Assembly (NCBI RefSeq): GCF_900324485.2
Contig: NW_022872909.1
Span: forward strand, 1 to 64,000
Length of the DNA stretch: 64,000 nt
Origin: Mastacembelus armatus
Taxonomy: Eukaryota; Chordata; Actinopteri; Synbranchiformes; Mastacembelidae
Direction: 5' to 3'
Positions 44,870-54,041 of this stretch are shown here, piece after piece. The notes under the pieces were generated by a model. The model ran no database searches. It had not been told where the DNA came from and saw only the letters and a list, made by a program, of their open reading frames with translations. Positions within the stretch are counted from its first letter, which is position 1, and the number at the start of each line of letters is the position of its first letter. The translations under genes were made by a program, and so were the position numbers.

Positions 44870-45185
44870 CTGAACAATTAATTTTAGCTCTTGAGCCTAG
44901 AAAGTTTAGAAGGACTGTCTCTGTTTCCTTCCTATCTCCTTGCGCCATTCTCCTGTTTCATAAAGGATTCATGTTTGTCAGCTCCTGTTCACTAAACTAA
45001 ATTCTCCAGTAAAAGTCGATCTCTAAAAATCTGTTCCAAAATAAAAAGGTACAAAATGATGTAGTGTCTGTGCCATTGATTCAGTCACCAGTCAGTCATG
45101 AACTATTCTGAGACAAATCTATGTCAAACAGGAAATACTGGGATTTAGATTTTATGCAGGACATACAACTAATCACAGTTATAGG
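44870..45185. repeat. Duplicated non-coding block
   Basis: 44,881-45,012 is a direct copy of 35,103-35,250 (TTTTAGCTCTTGAGCCTAGA; ATTCATGTTTGTCAGCTCCT). No gene is present. An A run lies near 45,340. Confidence 0.75.
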
Positions 45186-45423
45186 ACAGAGCTCAGTTTA
45201 ACTTGAATTATGTTCATATGGTGGTTCCATGGTGACAGTAATAGTCAAACCACTATGTCTTTTGCTAATGTTCATAAATCATTTGAGATTGAGATTTGAG
45301 ATTGAGATTATAAATGACTTTGAAATGAAATACAACTGCAAAAAAAAAAAAAGCCTAAAACAGAAACAAGAGGAAAACAGAGGAATTGTGATCTGTTATG
45401 TGAAGGATAATAAGTCAACACTT

Positions 45424-45493
45424 GGCTCATTTGTCCAGGGGTATGAATGTCGCTTTGGGTGTGAGGTCCAGGTTTCGATTCCCAGATGAGCCC
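45424..45493 (+). pseudogene. tRNA-Pro(TGG)-like remnant
   Basis: GGCTCATTTGTCCAGGGGTA, anticodon loop TTTGGGT, end GATGAGCCC. The anticodon and T stems are imperfect. It shares its defects and flanks (inverted) with 20,652-20,721. Confidence 0.65.
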
Positions 45494-45682
45494 AATGTTG
45501 GTGGGATTGTAGTAAACGTCTCTGTAAAAATCCTGGAATGTTTACATGTACAAAATATCTGCTTGTGCCCTTCACCATATTGTCTCTGTTACACAAAGCA
45601 GGACACACAACACATAGTAAGTTTTCATTCTAAATGATGTGATGTTTGGTAAGGTTTAGGTGATGAATTCAAAATCCACTGG

Positions 45683-45744
45683 GATCTCCCTGTGTGGTCC
45701 ATCCACATGTGAGGCGAACATGATAACCACTACACTACAGAAAC
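45683..45744 (-). pseudogene. tRNA-Val(CAC) 5'-half remnant
   Basis: The minus strand reads GTTTCTGTAGTGTAGTGGTT and TTCGCCTCACATGTG. The 3' half is scrambled. Confidence 0.6.
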
Positions 45745-46053
45745 ACAGTTGTTGACTACATATATACTAAATATGGGAAGCTTCCTTTATGATTTCCTCA
45801 AACTAATGTGCACATTGGGAACACTTGATTTTAGCGTCTCCAATAGAAGTGTCCTATGGCCTCAGAGTACAGTGTTGCATTTCCCAGACTCATGTCTTCA
45901 GGCAAATGAAAAGGAAAGTCCTGATAATTAATTTTCTATGGGTTCATTCAAGGGAAATGAAAACTATAATGCTGCTCCTACACGTCTTTAACATTGTAAG
46001 AATTTACTAAATATACTCCGATAGTAAATATGAAATGAAAACTGTTATCAGAA

Positions 46054-46126
46054 GTTTCTGCAGTGTAGTCGTCATTACATTTGCCTCACCCACGAAAGGT
46101 TCCTGGTTAGAAACCAGGTAGATATA
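46054..46126 (+). pseudogene. tRNA-Val-like remnant
   Basis: GTTTCTGCAGTGTAGTCGTC and TTTGCCTCACCCACGAAAGG are kept. The 3' acceptor strand does not pair. The upstream flank and 5' half recur at 62,310-62,420. Confidence 0.65.
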
Positions 46127-46639
46127 TGGCTCTTTTGTTCACTGTTGCATCTCAGTCTCAGAAAACTCAACCTGAGCTTTGACCCAAACTCTTTGTAGCT
46201 CCATTTGATGTGTTGAATTACTGAAGACATTGCTGGAACGCTGAATAAATACTGGGGTGGTGGGTGGAGCTTAAGAAATAAAACCAGATCTCTTTCAATG
46301 ATTCCAGGACTGTCTCTGTGAAGCAAGTGATTAGAGACTTTGTTTGCTACCTGTTTGAACACTGGTCTAAACAGGGGGTCTATCTTTTTACTTGTCAGAG
46401 CAGAATCTCTTGTTTAGTTGATCCATGAGCAGTCAACTTCAACTCCAGTTAACAAATGCAGTATTACTTGGACTAACTATTAGTAACTATCATCATATTA
46501 AAGTAAGAAAAGAGTTTGGTTCTGTCACAGGCTGCATCACTCATTGATTTTTCTAACTTTGCTGTTGAAGCTTCAATTAATGAGCATCATGAGCTTCAGA
46601 GATGTTTTACATTTGAGTCACAGTGGGACATTTTCAGAT

Positions 46640-47640
46640 CTGTTTGAAAAACCCAGAGGGTCAGGAAAAGAGTCCGACATAGCCACAAACCACAAACAAG
46701 CGCATTACTCACTATACATGCAGTTTGTGCAGTTAAGAAAAGAGACTTGGTGTCTAGTGTTCAGTTTATGCATCTGTGGAAAAGTTCAACACCAAACCAC
46801 TGTGTGCTTCCTTTAATGTTTTGTATCAATACTAAAAACTGTATATAAAACTGTAATAGGCTCCAGCAGATCCCTGTGACCCTAATTAGGAATAAGTGGG
46901 TGTAGATCATGGCTGGATGGATGGATGATAAAAACTGTAAATAAGCTAAATTATAAGTAGTTGACTTGTGACTGTCTAGTGTCACAGCTTTTTGTGCCTT
47001 GTTGGTGCAGTTGGCAGCACGTCAGTCTCATAATCTGAAGGCCGTGAGTTCAAACCTCACATGAGGCAGGGGTTTCTTTATGGTTCATCTAGAACAGGAG
47101 GGTGCAACCTTTGTTACTTCACCTTTATACTAGTGATTGCCTGTATCAGATGTGTTTAGCCAATCAGAAGCTGTACCATCCTGTCTCAGATAAGGGCCGA
47201 TGACTAATTAAGTAGGTTCTGATGGCACACACCTGATCCAGTTAGTCAGCAGTGGGTGCACCATTTATATTTGGAAAACAAGCAGTGCAGTTTTTCTTGA
47301 GGAACATAAGTGCCAACCACCCATCTACACCTGTGTGCAGTCATATATATTGAGGATATAGTTAGAAATCAGACTGCTGAAGGGCTTCAGCTTATTAAGC
47401 AAACCAAAATGCATCACTGCAAGTCATGTGAAAGTTCCATCTGCTTATTGGTTAAACTATTCTGGTGCAAGAATGAGAACATGAAACAAAAGAATTAGTT
47501 ATGTTATGCTACTTTAGTGATTTCTGAGAAGAAAGCCAGAACTCCTAGCAAAAAAAGTCTGAATTTTGAGAAAATTCAAAATTAGACTATTAAAAAACAG
47601 ATTAGTTTGAAAAACCCAGAGGGTCAGGAAAAATGCTGAA
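46640..47640 (+). repeat. tRNA-Met block, plus orientation
   Basis: An inverted copy of 36,300-37,240, including tRNA-Met, the SINE fragment at 46,852-46,930 and the left flank of the Ala block. Similarity is high over nearly 1 kb. Confidence 0.88.
46996..47068 (+). tRNA. Elongator tRNA-Met(CAT), intact-looking
   Basis: 73 nt starting GCCTTGTTGGTGCAGTTGGC. All four stems pair (G-T pairs in the acceptor). The anticodon loop is CTCATAA. Confidence 0.9.
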
Positions 47641-47812
47641 AGTTTCAGACTCCAATGAACTGTTTGTCCAAATGATAGTTTTTAGTATGTATTGTGGGTC
47701 CCAACTACTGTTACAGCGGTAAGTCAGTCTACAACCTAGTACAGATGTGGTCAACATACACTTAACTTTGGGTTGTTTTTCTCGATAAGCTCACAACCTC
47801 TTAATCAAGAAT

Positions 47813-47884
47813 GGGCTCACCCGGGACTTGAACCCGGGACCTCTCACACCCGAAGCGAGAATCATGCCTCTAGACCAATGAGCC
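47813..47884 (-). tRNA. tRNA-Pro(CGG), intact-looking
   Basis: 72 nt. The minus strand begins GGCTCATTGGTCTAGAGGCA. Anticodon stem CTCGC/GTGAG, loop TTCGGGT, T arm CCGGG/CCCGG. All stems pair. Confidence 0.9.
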
Positions 47885-48114
47885 ACATGCCCGTGTGCTA
47901 TCCTTCAAATAAAATCTCACCAATTCTCTGTTTAGCAGCATTCCTATTCATATTTAGGTTTATATTTATACAGACATACATTCAGTGTGTAACAGTCAGT
48001 CTCTGTTGTTGCTGAAGGAGCTACCTGGCCTGGATGACTGTTGCAGTCAGCTCACTTCAGTTAGCAGTTAGTATAAACACTATTCTGCAATAGTAACAGT
48101 CTACTTACAGTCTA

Positions 48115-48237
48115 ATGTTACCCACCAGCATGAAAACTCCACACATAAAGGCCACTGCAGGGTTTCGGACCAGGAACCTCCTTGCTATGAGGCAACAGTG
48201 CTAACCACTCATTCACCATGCTGTCTGGGAACAAAAC
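48115..48237 (-). repeat. SINE head fragment
   Basis: AAAACTCCACACATAAAGGC, then GCTATGAGGCAACAGTGCTA and ACCACTCATTCACCATGC: the tRNA-like head and adjoining body, antisense. Confidence 0.75.
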
Positions 48238-48287
48238 ATTAATCCCAATATTTCCTGCTTGACTTTGCTGGGTTGGAGACTGATACT

Positions 48288-48361
48288 GGCTGGTTAGCTC
48301 AGTTGGTTAGAGGGTGATGCTGATAATATCAAGGTCATGGGTTTAAGCCCCGTACTGACCA
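48288..48361 (+). tRNA. tRNA-Ile-like with GAT anticodon, possibly decayed
   Basis: 74 nt starting GGCTGGTTAGCTCAGTTGGT. The anticodon loop CTGATAA gives GAT, where cytosolic Ile genes carry AAT. The acceptor has one mismatch. The T loop is TTTAAGC, so the B box is altered. Confidence 0.65.
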
Positions 48362-48474
48362 TACATTCATTGACAGTATAATCACCCTGAAGCTTGTATA
48401 AATAGAATACACATGTTGTACGTTTACTAACAATACAATCACCTAAAAGTTTTCCAAACAGAGAACAAATACTA

Positions 48475-48755
48475 TTATCTATACCTGCTTATTCCTAACT
48501 AGGGTTACAGAGATCTGCTGGAGCCTTATAATGTAAAAGAAAATCAAAAGAACCTTACTAGGGAGATTTTTAAAAACAAATTCATCCTGTTTCTCAGGTT
48601 TTTGATGATATTAAATATGCCTTCATTCATCCATTATCTATACCCGCTTATTCCTAAGTAGGGTCACAAGGATCTGCTGGAGCCTACCCCAGCTTTCTTT
48701 CGGTGAGAGGCAGGGGTACACACTGGACATGTCACCAGTCCATCACAGGACCAAT
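48475..48755 (-). repeat. Two SINE tail fragments
   Basis: 48,475-48,528 and 48,626-48,755 each carry the TATACC..CTTATTCCTAA and GGATCTGCTGGAGCC blocks, antisense. The second extends to CACCAGTCCATCACAGGACC. Confidence 0.7.
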
Positions 48756-48843
48756 ATCAAATATTGCTTTTTAAAATGAAATATTCCAATTCTTAAAACA
48801 ACACATTGCTTTACGTTTTAAATATATCTAATTGAACACCTGA

Positions 48844-48929
48844 GCAAGTTGTTGTGCCTGAGCGGTTAAAGTGATGGGCTTGAAATTCATTGAGGTCTGT
48901 CCACACTGGTTCTATTCCTGTCAGCAGTG
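48844..48929 (+). pseudogene. tRNA-Ser(TGA)-like, decayed
   Basis: TGCCTGAGCGGTTAAAGTGA then TGGGCTTGAAATTCA gives anticodon TGA. A long variable arm follows. The T arm CTGGTTCTATTCCTG and acceptor are imperfect. Confidence 0.65.
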
Positions 48930-49167
48930 ATATGTTACTTAGAAACTCACTACATTAATGTGTTTTATTGCCTTAGTGGACTTTGAGGACTGAGAAAACT
49001 GTTGCTGTGTGTGTTCCAGTTAGGTTAGGTTACTGCTGACATCATGTCTCATCTGAATGAGAAGAAATGAACAAACACAGTGTGTTGTCAGTCTTGTGTT
49101 GATGTCAGTTCTGTCTTAAGACAGTGTTTCCATAGTAACAGAGGTTAGGTTATGGTTCAGCGTAGCA

Positions 49168-49503
49168 CAGTGTACAGGGACCTGTTTCAGAAAGTGGATT
49201 TAGTGAAAACCCAGAGTTTGTTAAACTCTGAGATGAGGGATAGTCAAGGTTTTTGGTTCCACAAAGCGTGTTCAGATTGACTCTGAGTCAGTAACTGATG
49301 GTACCTTACTCTGTGAACCAAACCTGCTTGCTGGCAGGTTTTATAAACCCTGAGTTGTTTCTGAGCCAATTGACATTCAGACTGAAGAAGAGGCTGGAGA
49401 TGTGGAGTGCCCTTTTTTTGAGGAACCCATTGATACAGAAGCACAATTGCTTTGCAGAATTCTGTGTCAAGAGAGGAGTTCTGGGCAGTGGTGGGATATG
49501 AAA
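49168..49503 (+). mobile_element. PIF/Harbinger-like fragment
   Basis: After a GTTTCAGAAAGTGGATTTAG start, one frame near 49,380 reads EEEAGDVECPFFEEPIDTEA then QLLCRILCQE. This resembles the N-terminus of fish Harbinger transposases. The rest of the gene is absent. Confidence 0.45.
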
Positions 49504-49620
49504 CCATGACATTTTTGCTAGGAGTTCTGGCTTTCTTCTCATAAATCTCTAAATTAGCATAACATAACTTCTTTTGTTTCATGTTCTCATTCTTGCCCCA
49601 GAATAGTTTAATTTTAATAG
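49500..49620 (-). repeat. Partial copy of the tRNA-Ala block flank
   Basis: TTTGCTAGGAGTTCTGGCTT and ATGTTCTCATTCTTG match 36,385-36,485 in the same orientation. No tRNA follows; 49,620-50,215 has no recognised gene. Confidence 0.75.
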
Positions 49621-50215
49621 TTTAATTTAGCAAGTTGAAACTCATTATTTTGTTGTTCCATGCTGAATATTCACTCACTTTGCAAAGTGTGTGAAGCACT
49701 TTTTGGTGTTTTCTTGCCAGAGTTGTATTTTGTTATTGCCCAGTAAATTAACACAGTTATGAGCTAATGCCAATTGTTCTGTTTCTCCATGTTGCAGAGT
49801 AAATCTTTTTCATAGGAATATTCACCAGTACAGAACATGGATCTTTTTCCTGTGTTCATGTTTTTTTTTCCTGCACCAAACTTGTTGAACCAATGAGCAG
49901 TGGGAACATTCCAACATGAATTGCAGTGATGCTTTTTGGTTCACCTGGATTTTTCTCTGTGTAAAATGAAACTGAACCAAAGGGAAACAGGTTTACACAT
50001 TGGTTCGCTGAATTGGACTAGCACAAACAAACAACAGGTTTGAAAGGATCATGACTGTGCTGAAGAACTTCAACAGCCTCCTTCTTATTGCCCACCAAGT
50101 GTCTACACAATGCTCAACATATACGACATCACATTATTCCAGATAAACCTTTAAAAACCCGTGGTCCATTTGAGGTTTGGACTCAACCTTCATATCAGGA
50201 AACTCATGTAATAGA

Positions 50216-50548
50216 ACATTCATTCATTATCTATACCCGTTTATTGCTAATTAGGGTCACAGCTCTCTTTGGGTGAAAGGCAGGGACAGGTCACCAGTCC
50301 ATCACGGGACACATAGAGACACACAACCACACACACACTCACACTCACTCATATGGACAATTTAGAATACCCAGTCAACCTGACATACATGTTTTTGAAC
50401 TGTGGGAGGAAACAGGAGTACCTGGAGAAAACCCACACAAGCACAGGGAGAACATGTAAACTCCACACAGAAAGGCCCCCACCGGACTACGAATGCAGGC
50501 CCTTCTTGTTGTGAGGCACCAGTGCTAACCACTAAGCCAACATGCTGC
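50216..50548 (-). mobile_element. SINE, full-length or nearly so
   Basis: The most complete copy here. On the minus strand it has a tRNA-like head (GTTAGCACTGGTGCCTCACA), a body containing TGGAGTTTACATGTTCTCCC, CTCCTGTTTCCTCCCACAGT and the AATTGTCCATATGAG block, then CACCAGTCC-type sequence and a degenerate tail. About 330 bp. It is the reference for the other fragments. Confidence 0.88.
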
Positions 50549-50794
50549 CCCACTTTCGATTCCTGGCCAGTGTTAATGCTTTAAAATCATACACATCAAA
50601 CACTATGGACACTGCAAAGCACTAGCAGTATTGCATATAAATCAAAGTATTGATCACACATAAATGACTAGTGCAGAGTCCTAGCCAAGCCCTGGACCTT
50701 GAGAGCCACTGGGCTGATTGTCTTCTAACAGTCCCTGCCCAATCCTGATTACCTGATTCAGGTGTGTTCAGTTAAGTTAATCCTAATTAACTTA

Positions 50795-51100
50795 ACTGGC
50801 AATTGAGGCCTGGCCAACACCAACATAGAGGGCATTACAATAATCAAGCTGGCTTGAAGTACAAGCATGTATCACCTTTTCATGATCTTTTCTTGTTAAA
50901 AAAGTCTTGACAACAGAGTTGACCTGCTTATCAAGTTTAAAATCACTGTCCAATAAAACACCCAGGTTTCTAGCAGTTGGTTTTACATAAAGTTTGAGGG
51001 AACACGTCTCAGGGAAAGGGTCAACACAGGCTCCACTAGGTCCAAATACCAGCACTTCAGTTTTAGTCTCATTACGACTCAGAAAATTTACTGCCAAGAC
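50795..51100 (-). mobile_element. LINE fragment (L2-like)
   Basis: ETKTEVLVFGPSGACVDPF, then LGVLLDSDFKLDKQVNSVVK and VIHACTSSQLDYCNALYVGV, the region just after RT. Different family from the 41,339 copy. Confidence 0.8.
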
Positions 51101-51244
51101 ATGCCTTGAAATGCTCCATGCATTCCAAAAGTGGTGTTAAAGCATTTGTATCCCTCTGTTTCAGAGGAATATAGATTTAAACATATATATATATATACAA
51201 GAGCTTGTTACTTTGAATTGCTCTTTTGAAACTGGTCCAACTGG

Positions 51245-51315
51245 ACATGGGGCTGAAACCCACAATTCTAAGATTAAGAGTCTCAGGCTCAGTACTGAGC
51301 TAGTCAGACTCGCAT
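51245..51315 (-). pseudogene. tRNA-Lys(CTT)-like remnant
   Basis: GACTAGCTCAGTACTGAGCC and GAGACTCTTAATCTTAGAAT on the minus strand. The D loop is altered. An (AT)n run lies at about 51,184-51,197. Confidence 0.6.
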
Positions 51316-51661
51316 GTGGTATACTGTAAACAAGGTCTTGACTTAACACTGTCATCCAGACTTAGAAATGATTTTGTATTTTACAAAACAGCATGACAAG
51401 CCACACCCACACAGCCCAAGAGGTCGATGGATTAAAAACCATCCTCTGCTGCACCTCAATGTTGCTGCTGCACTTCTCTGTTAAACCTGTTAAGTGTGAT
51501 GGGCTCTTCATCCTCTTTGGTTCTTCCTTAGAACTAAACAAGCACATTACTCATGCATTCTGCATTAATGTGTGAACTATGAAATCAGTGTTTAATGTGT
51601 ATTTTGTGTCTTCACCTTAACCTTGTTGCTATAATCATTCTAGACCAAATAACAGCTTCCT

Positions 51662-51742
51662 CGATGAGAATGGGATTCCAACCCACGATGCAGAGCACAA
51701 TGGATTAGGAGTCCATGACCTTAAACACTTGGTCCCCTCATT
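51662..51742 (-). pseudogene. tRNA-Ser-like with CCT anticodon
   Basis: Matches tRNA-Ser(GCT) along its length (CATGGACTCCTAATCCATTG; GTGCTCTGCATCGTGG), but the loop CTCCTAA gives CCT. GGTTGGAATCC breaks the B box. Confidence 0.65.
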
Positions 51743-52106
51743 AGAGTGCTGCTGCTCAAAGTAAGTAAGTCCTAGAAGAACTTCCAGCTGACCTGTGATT
51801 GGGATGTGTCCAAAAACCCAGCTTTAAGGACATAGTTATTGTGCCAAAGGACTTCACTAGTCTCCTTTTGGTTTCCCACTGACTGTCTAAACAAAGCACA
51901 ATACATATGACTGCACATAGTTTCAGATGAACATGAACAAGAAGACCTTCAGATTATGATACTGACACAATGACACACAGATGGGAAGAAACAGTATGTT
52001 GGGGGTGTGGGGGTTCCATTCAGAGCTGTTGTTACTATACATACATGTTGTAAAAATATAAAAGCAGATATTATAATATAAGTCTTGAGATTGGGCTTTA
52101 AACATT

Positions 52107-52195
52107 TGTGGAGAATGTGGGCATCCTACTACTACATCCTACTACTGCTTACAGACTAACTAAGTGCTCCACCACTTGAGATAATTCCCTCACAC
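52107..52195 (-). pseudogene. tRNA-Ala remnant
   Basis: The ends (GAGAATGTGGGCATC and TTGAGATAATTCCCTC) are recognisable on the minus strand; the middle carries a CCTACTACTACAT expansion. The upstream flank matches the tRNA-Ala block. Confidence 0.65.
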
Positions 52196-52199
52196 ACTG

Positions 52200-52585
52200 A
52201 GCACCAGTAGCCAACTAATGCATTTATTAACTGGAGTTGAAGTTGACTGCTAAACAAGAGATTCTGCTCTGACAAGTAAAAAGATAAGTCCCCTGTTTTG
52301 ACCAGTGTTCAATCTATTCACATTTGCAAAGGTGCAAGTTTTTAAAACTGTACAAGTCAGATATTACAAATGTTTTGACTTTACTTTTTATTATTTTTTC
52401 TTTACTGTTTTAGTATAGCAGTCAGATAAGGCAAAATCCAGACTTGTCTACAAATCTTCCATTCTGTGCAATGTTATCCTTGTAAAAAGCCCACATGGGA
52501 TTGTTTTATTGAGGAAGGTTTAAGTCTTCGGTATTATACTCAACTGAGTAACATTTTGTCCTACATGTGACATTTTGCAGTGTTA
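52200..52585. other. No gene; inverted duplicate of 46,370-46,460 in part
   Basis: 52,215-52,300 (CTGGAGTTGAAGTTGACTGC; GATTCTGCTCTGACAAG) is the inverse of 46,381-46,460. The rest is unassigned. Confidence 0.6.
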
Positions 52586-52672
52586 TTATCCATCCACCCA
52601 TCCAGCTTCTTCCGCTTATCTGGGGCCAGGTCACGGTGGCAGTAGCCCAAACAGGGATGCCCAGATTTGTCA
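52586..52672 (-). mobile_element. Rex3 3' end fragment
   Basis: ATCCATCCACCCATCCAG, CTTCTTCCGCTTATCTGG and CAGGGATGCCCAGAT, antisense. Only the terminal 85 bases are left. Confidence 0.7.
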
Positions 52673-53039
52673 TTGTCAATTTGATATATGTTTTACAAAG
52701 TAGTTTGAACATCCTTTTCTGAGCAGCTTTAGCAAACCAGACTGGATCTGTCCCTAACATTACTGTAGGTCAACATCCAGGGTGTAGCTTGCAAAGGTAA
52801 CATTACCTCTGCTAAGTAGCTCTCCCAACACTGTGATGCACAATGATCAACACTCACTACTAACACTACCTGATGTTGTAACGTATACTATTACAAACAC
52901 GTTATGATCTGTATGAAACATATTCCAAAAAATAAAATACAGCCCTCATAAATATTCATTCACACTTACCTTCAGTAACGGTATCCCAGAAGGCGGTTAA
53001 TTTTAATTTCCTTGAAATCTTGTAGTTACATCAAGGTTG

Positions 53040-53445
53040 CAAGATTCACATGACATCATCGTTTGCTTGGAACTGATTGGCTCTTTTGCCCCATTTGTTA
53101 GACCTTATTAGGAACTTTAACATTTGAACCAGGGGTCTCCTGATTTGAAGAGTGGTACCAAGAATGGAAGCAATGCTGGCTGACTGGAGAGAGAGCACAA
53201 AAGCAACACCCCATGATCCAGGTAGAATTGTTGAAAAATGAGGCCAGAAGACACATTGCACATCTTCTTTAATTCTCCTTTTTGCAAGATTTAGGGTAGA
53301 CTTAGAGTATCTCTGGACCTGTAACCCAAAGTTTGATCTGTGGAAACCCTCTCTGCTGTAGCCACTAATTTCCAGTCTTATCTTCCCCTTTGCTGCTGAT
53401 GAGACATGTTCAGTAACAGCCATTGTCCACATGTTGGATTTGATT
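53040..53445 (-). repeat. Duplicated block with a 128-codon open frame
   Basis: The frame 53,432-53,046 begins MWTMAVTEHVSSAAKGKIRL. An inverted counterpart at 62,771 begins MWTMVVTEHVSSAAKGKIRL, then is interrupted at about 62,835-63,500 and resumes near 63,510 (CATTTTTCAACAATT; CTCTCT..TTCAGCCAGC). I know no protein like it. It probably is flanking DNA of a tRNA-Leu block and not a gene. Confidence 0.5.
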
Positions 53446-53562
53446 AAATTCCTTTAGTTATTTTTCCCTGTGTTGGCTCATTACACACACTCCTTCAACT
53501 TTTAGAGGTAAACCCATGTAAAACCATGAGCTCAGGTGGTGAGAAGAGACACTTGTCTGGTA

Positions 53563-53612
53563 ATTTGGCTGAATGGTCTAAGATGCTGGATGATGGCTCA
53601 AATTTTGACATT
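53563..53612 (+). pseudogene. tRNA-Leu 5'-half remnant
   Basis: GGTAATTTGGCTGAATGGTC, then TAAGATGCTGGATGATGG, resembles tRNA-Leu(AAG) at 62,635. The rest has decayed. Confidence 0.55.
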
Positions 53613-54041
53613 GTATAAGTTGTTCCTGCAAAGTTTTCTTTTTTCAGAATCTTCTCCTTAAGAGTTAACTTGTTATGACTTGGATCTTAATGGAAGACAC
53701 ACCACATAGATTCAGTGTTTGCTGGTTATAATAATAATAATAATACATTTTATTTCATGGCGCCTTTCAAAGTCTCAAGGTCACCTTACAGATAGAAAAG
53801 GAAGCATACAGCATGATATACATAGAGTGCATTAAAACAACAGTAACAAGAATACATAAACGGCGGGAGAGAATGTAAAGGCAAAAGCGTGGATTATCTA
53901 GGAAGTGGGCGAAGTACAGTACAAGTAAATTGAAATACAGAAACCCAGATGACAGAACAACAAATATGAAACAGTATGAGACAATATGAAATAGGCAGAG
54001 GGTGGTAGGACATCACGGGCTGCTTTGAGAAGTTAAGAGAG

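Noticed and set aside
1289-50530. Possible CRISPR or satellite array, because CATCCATC and GGATCTGCTGGAGCC recur
   Set aside because: The copies are dispersed, in both orientations and of unequal length. They are SINE fragments.
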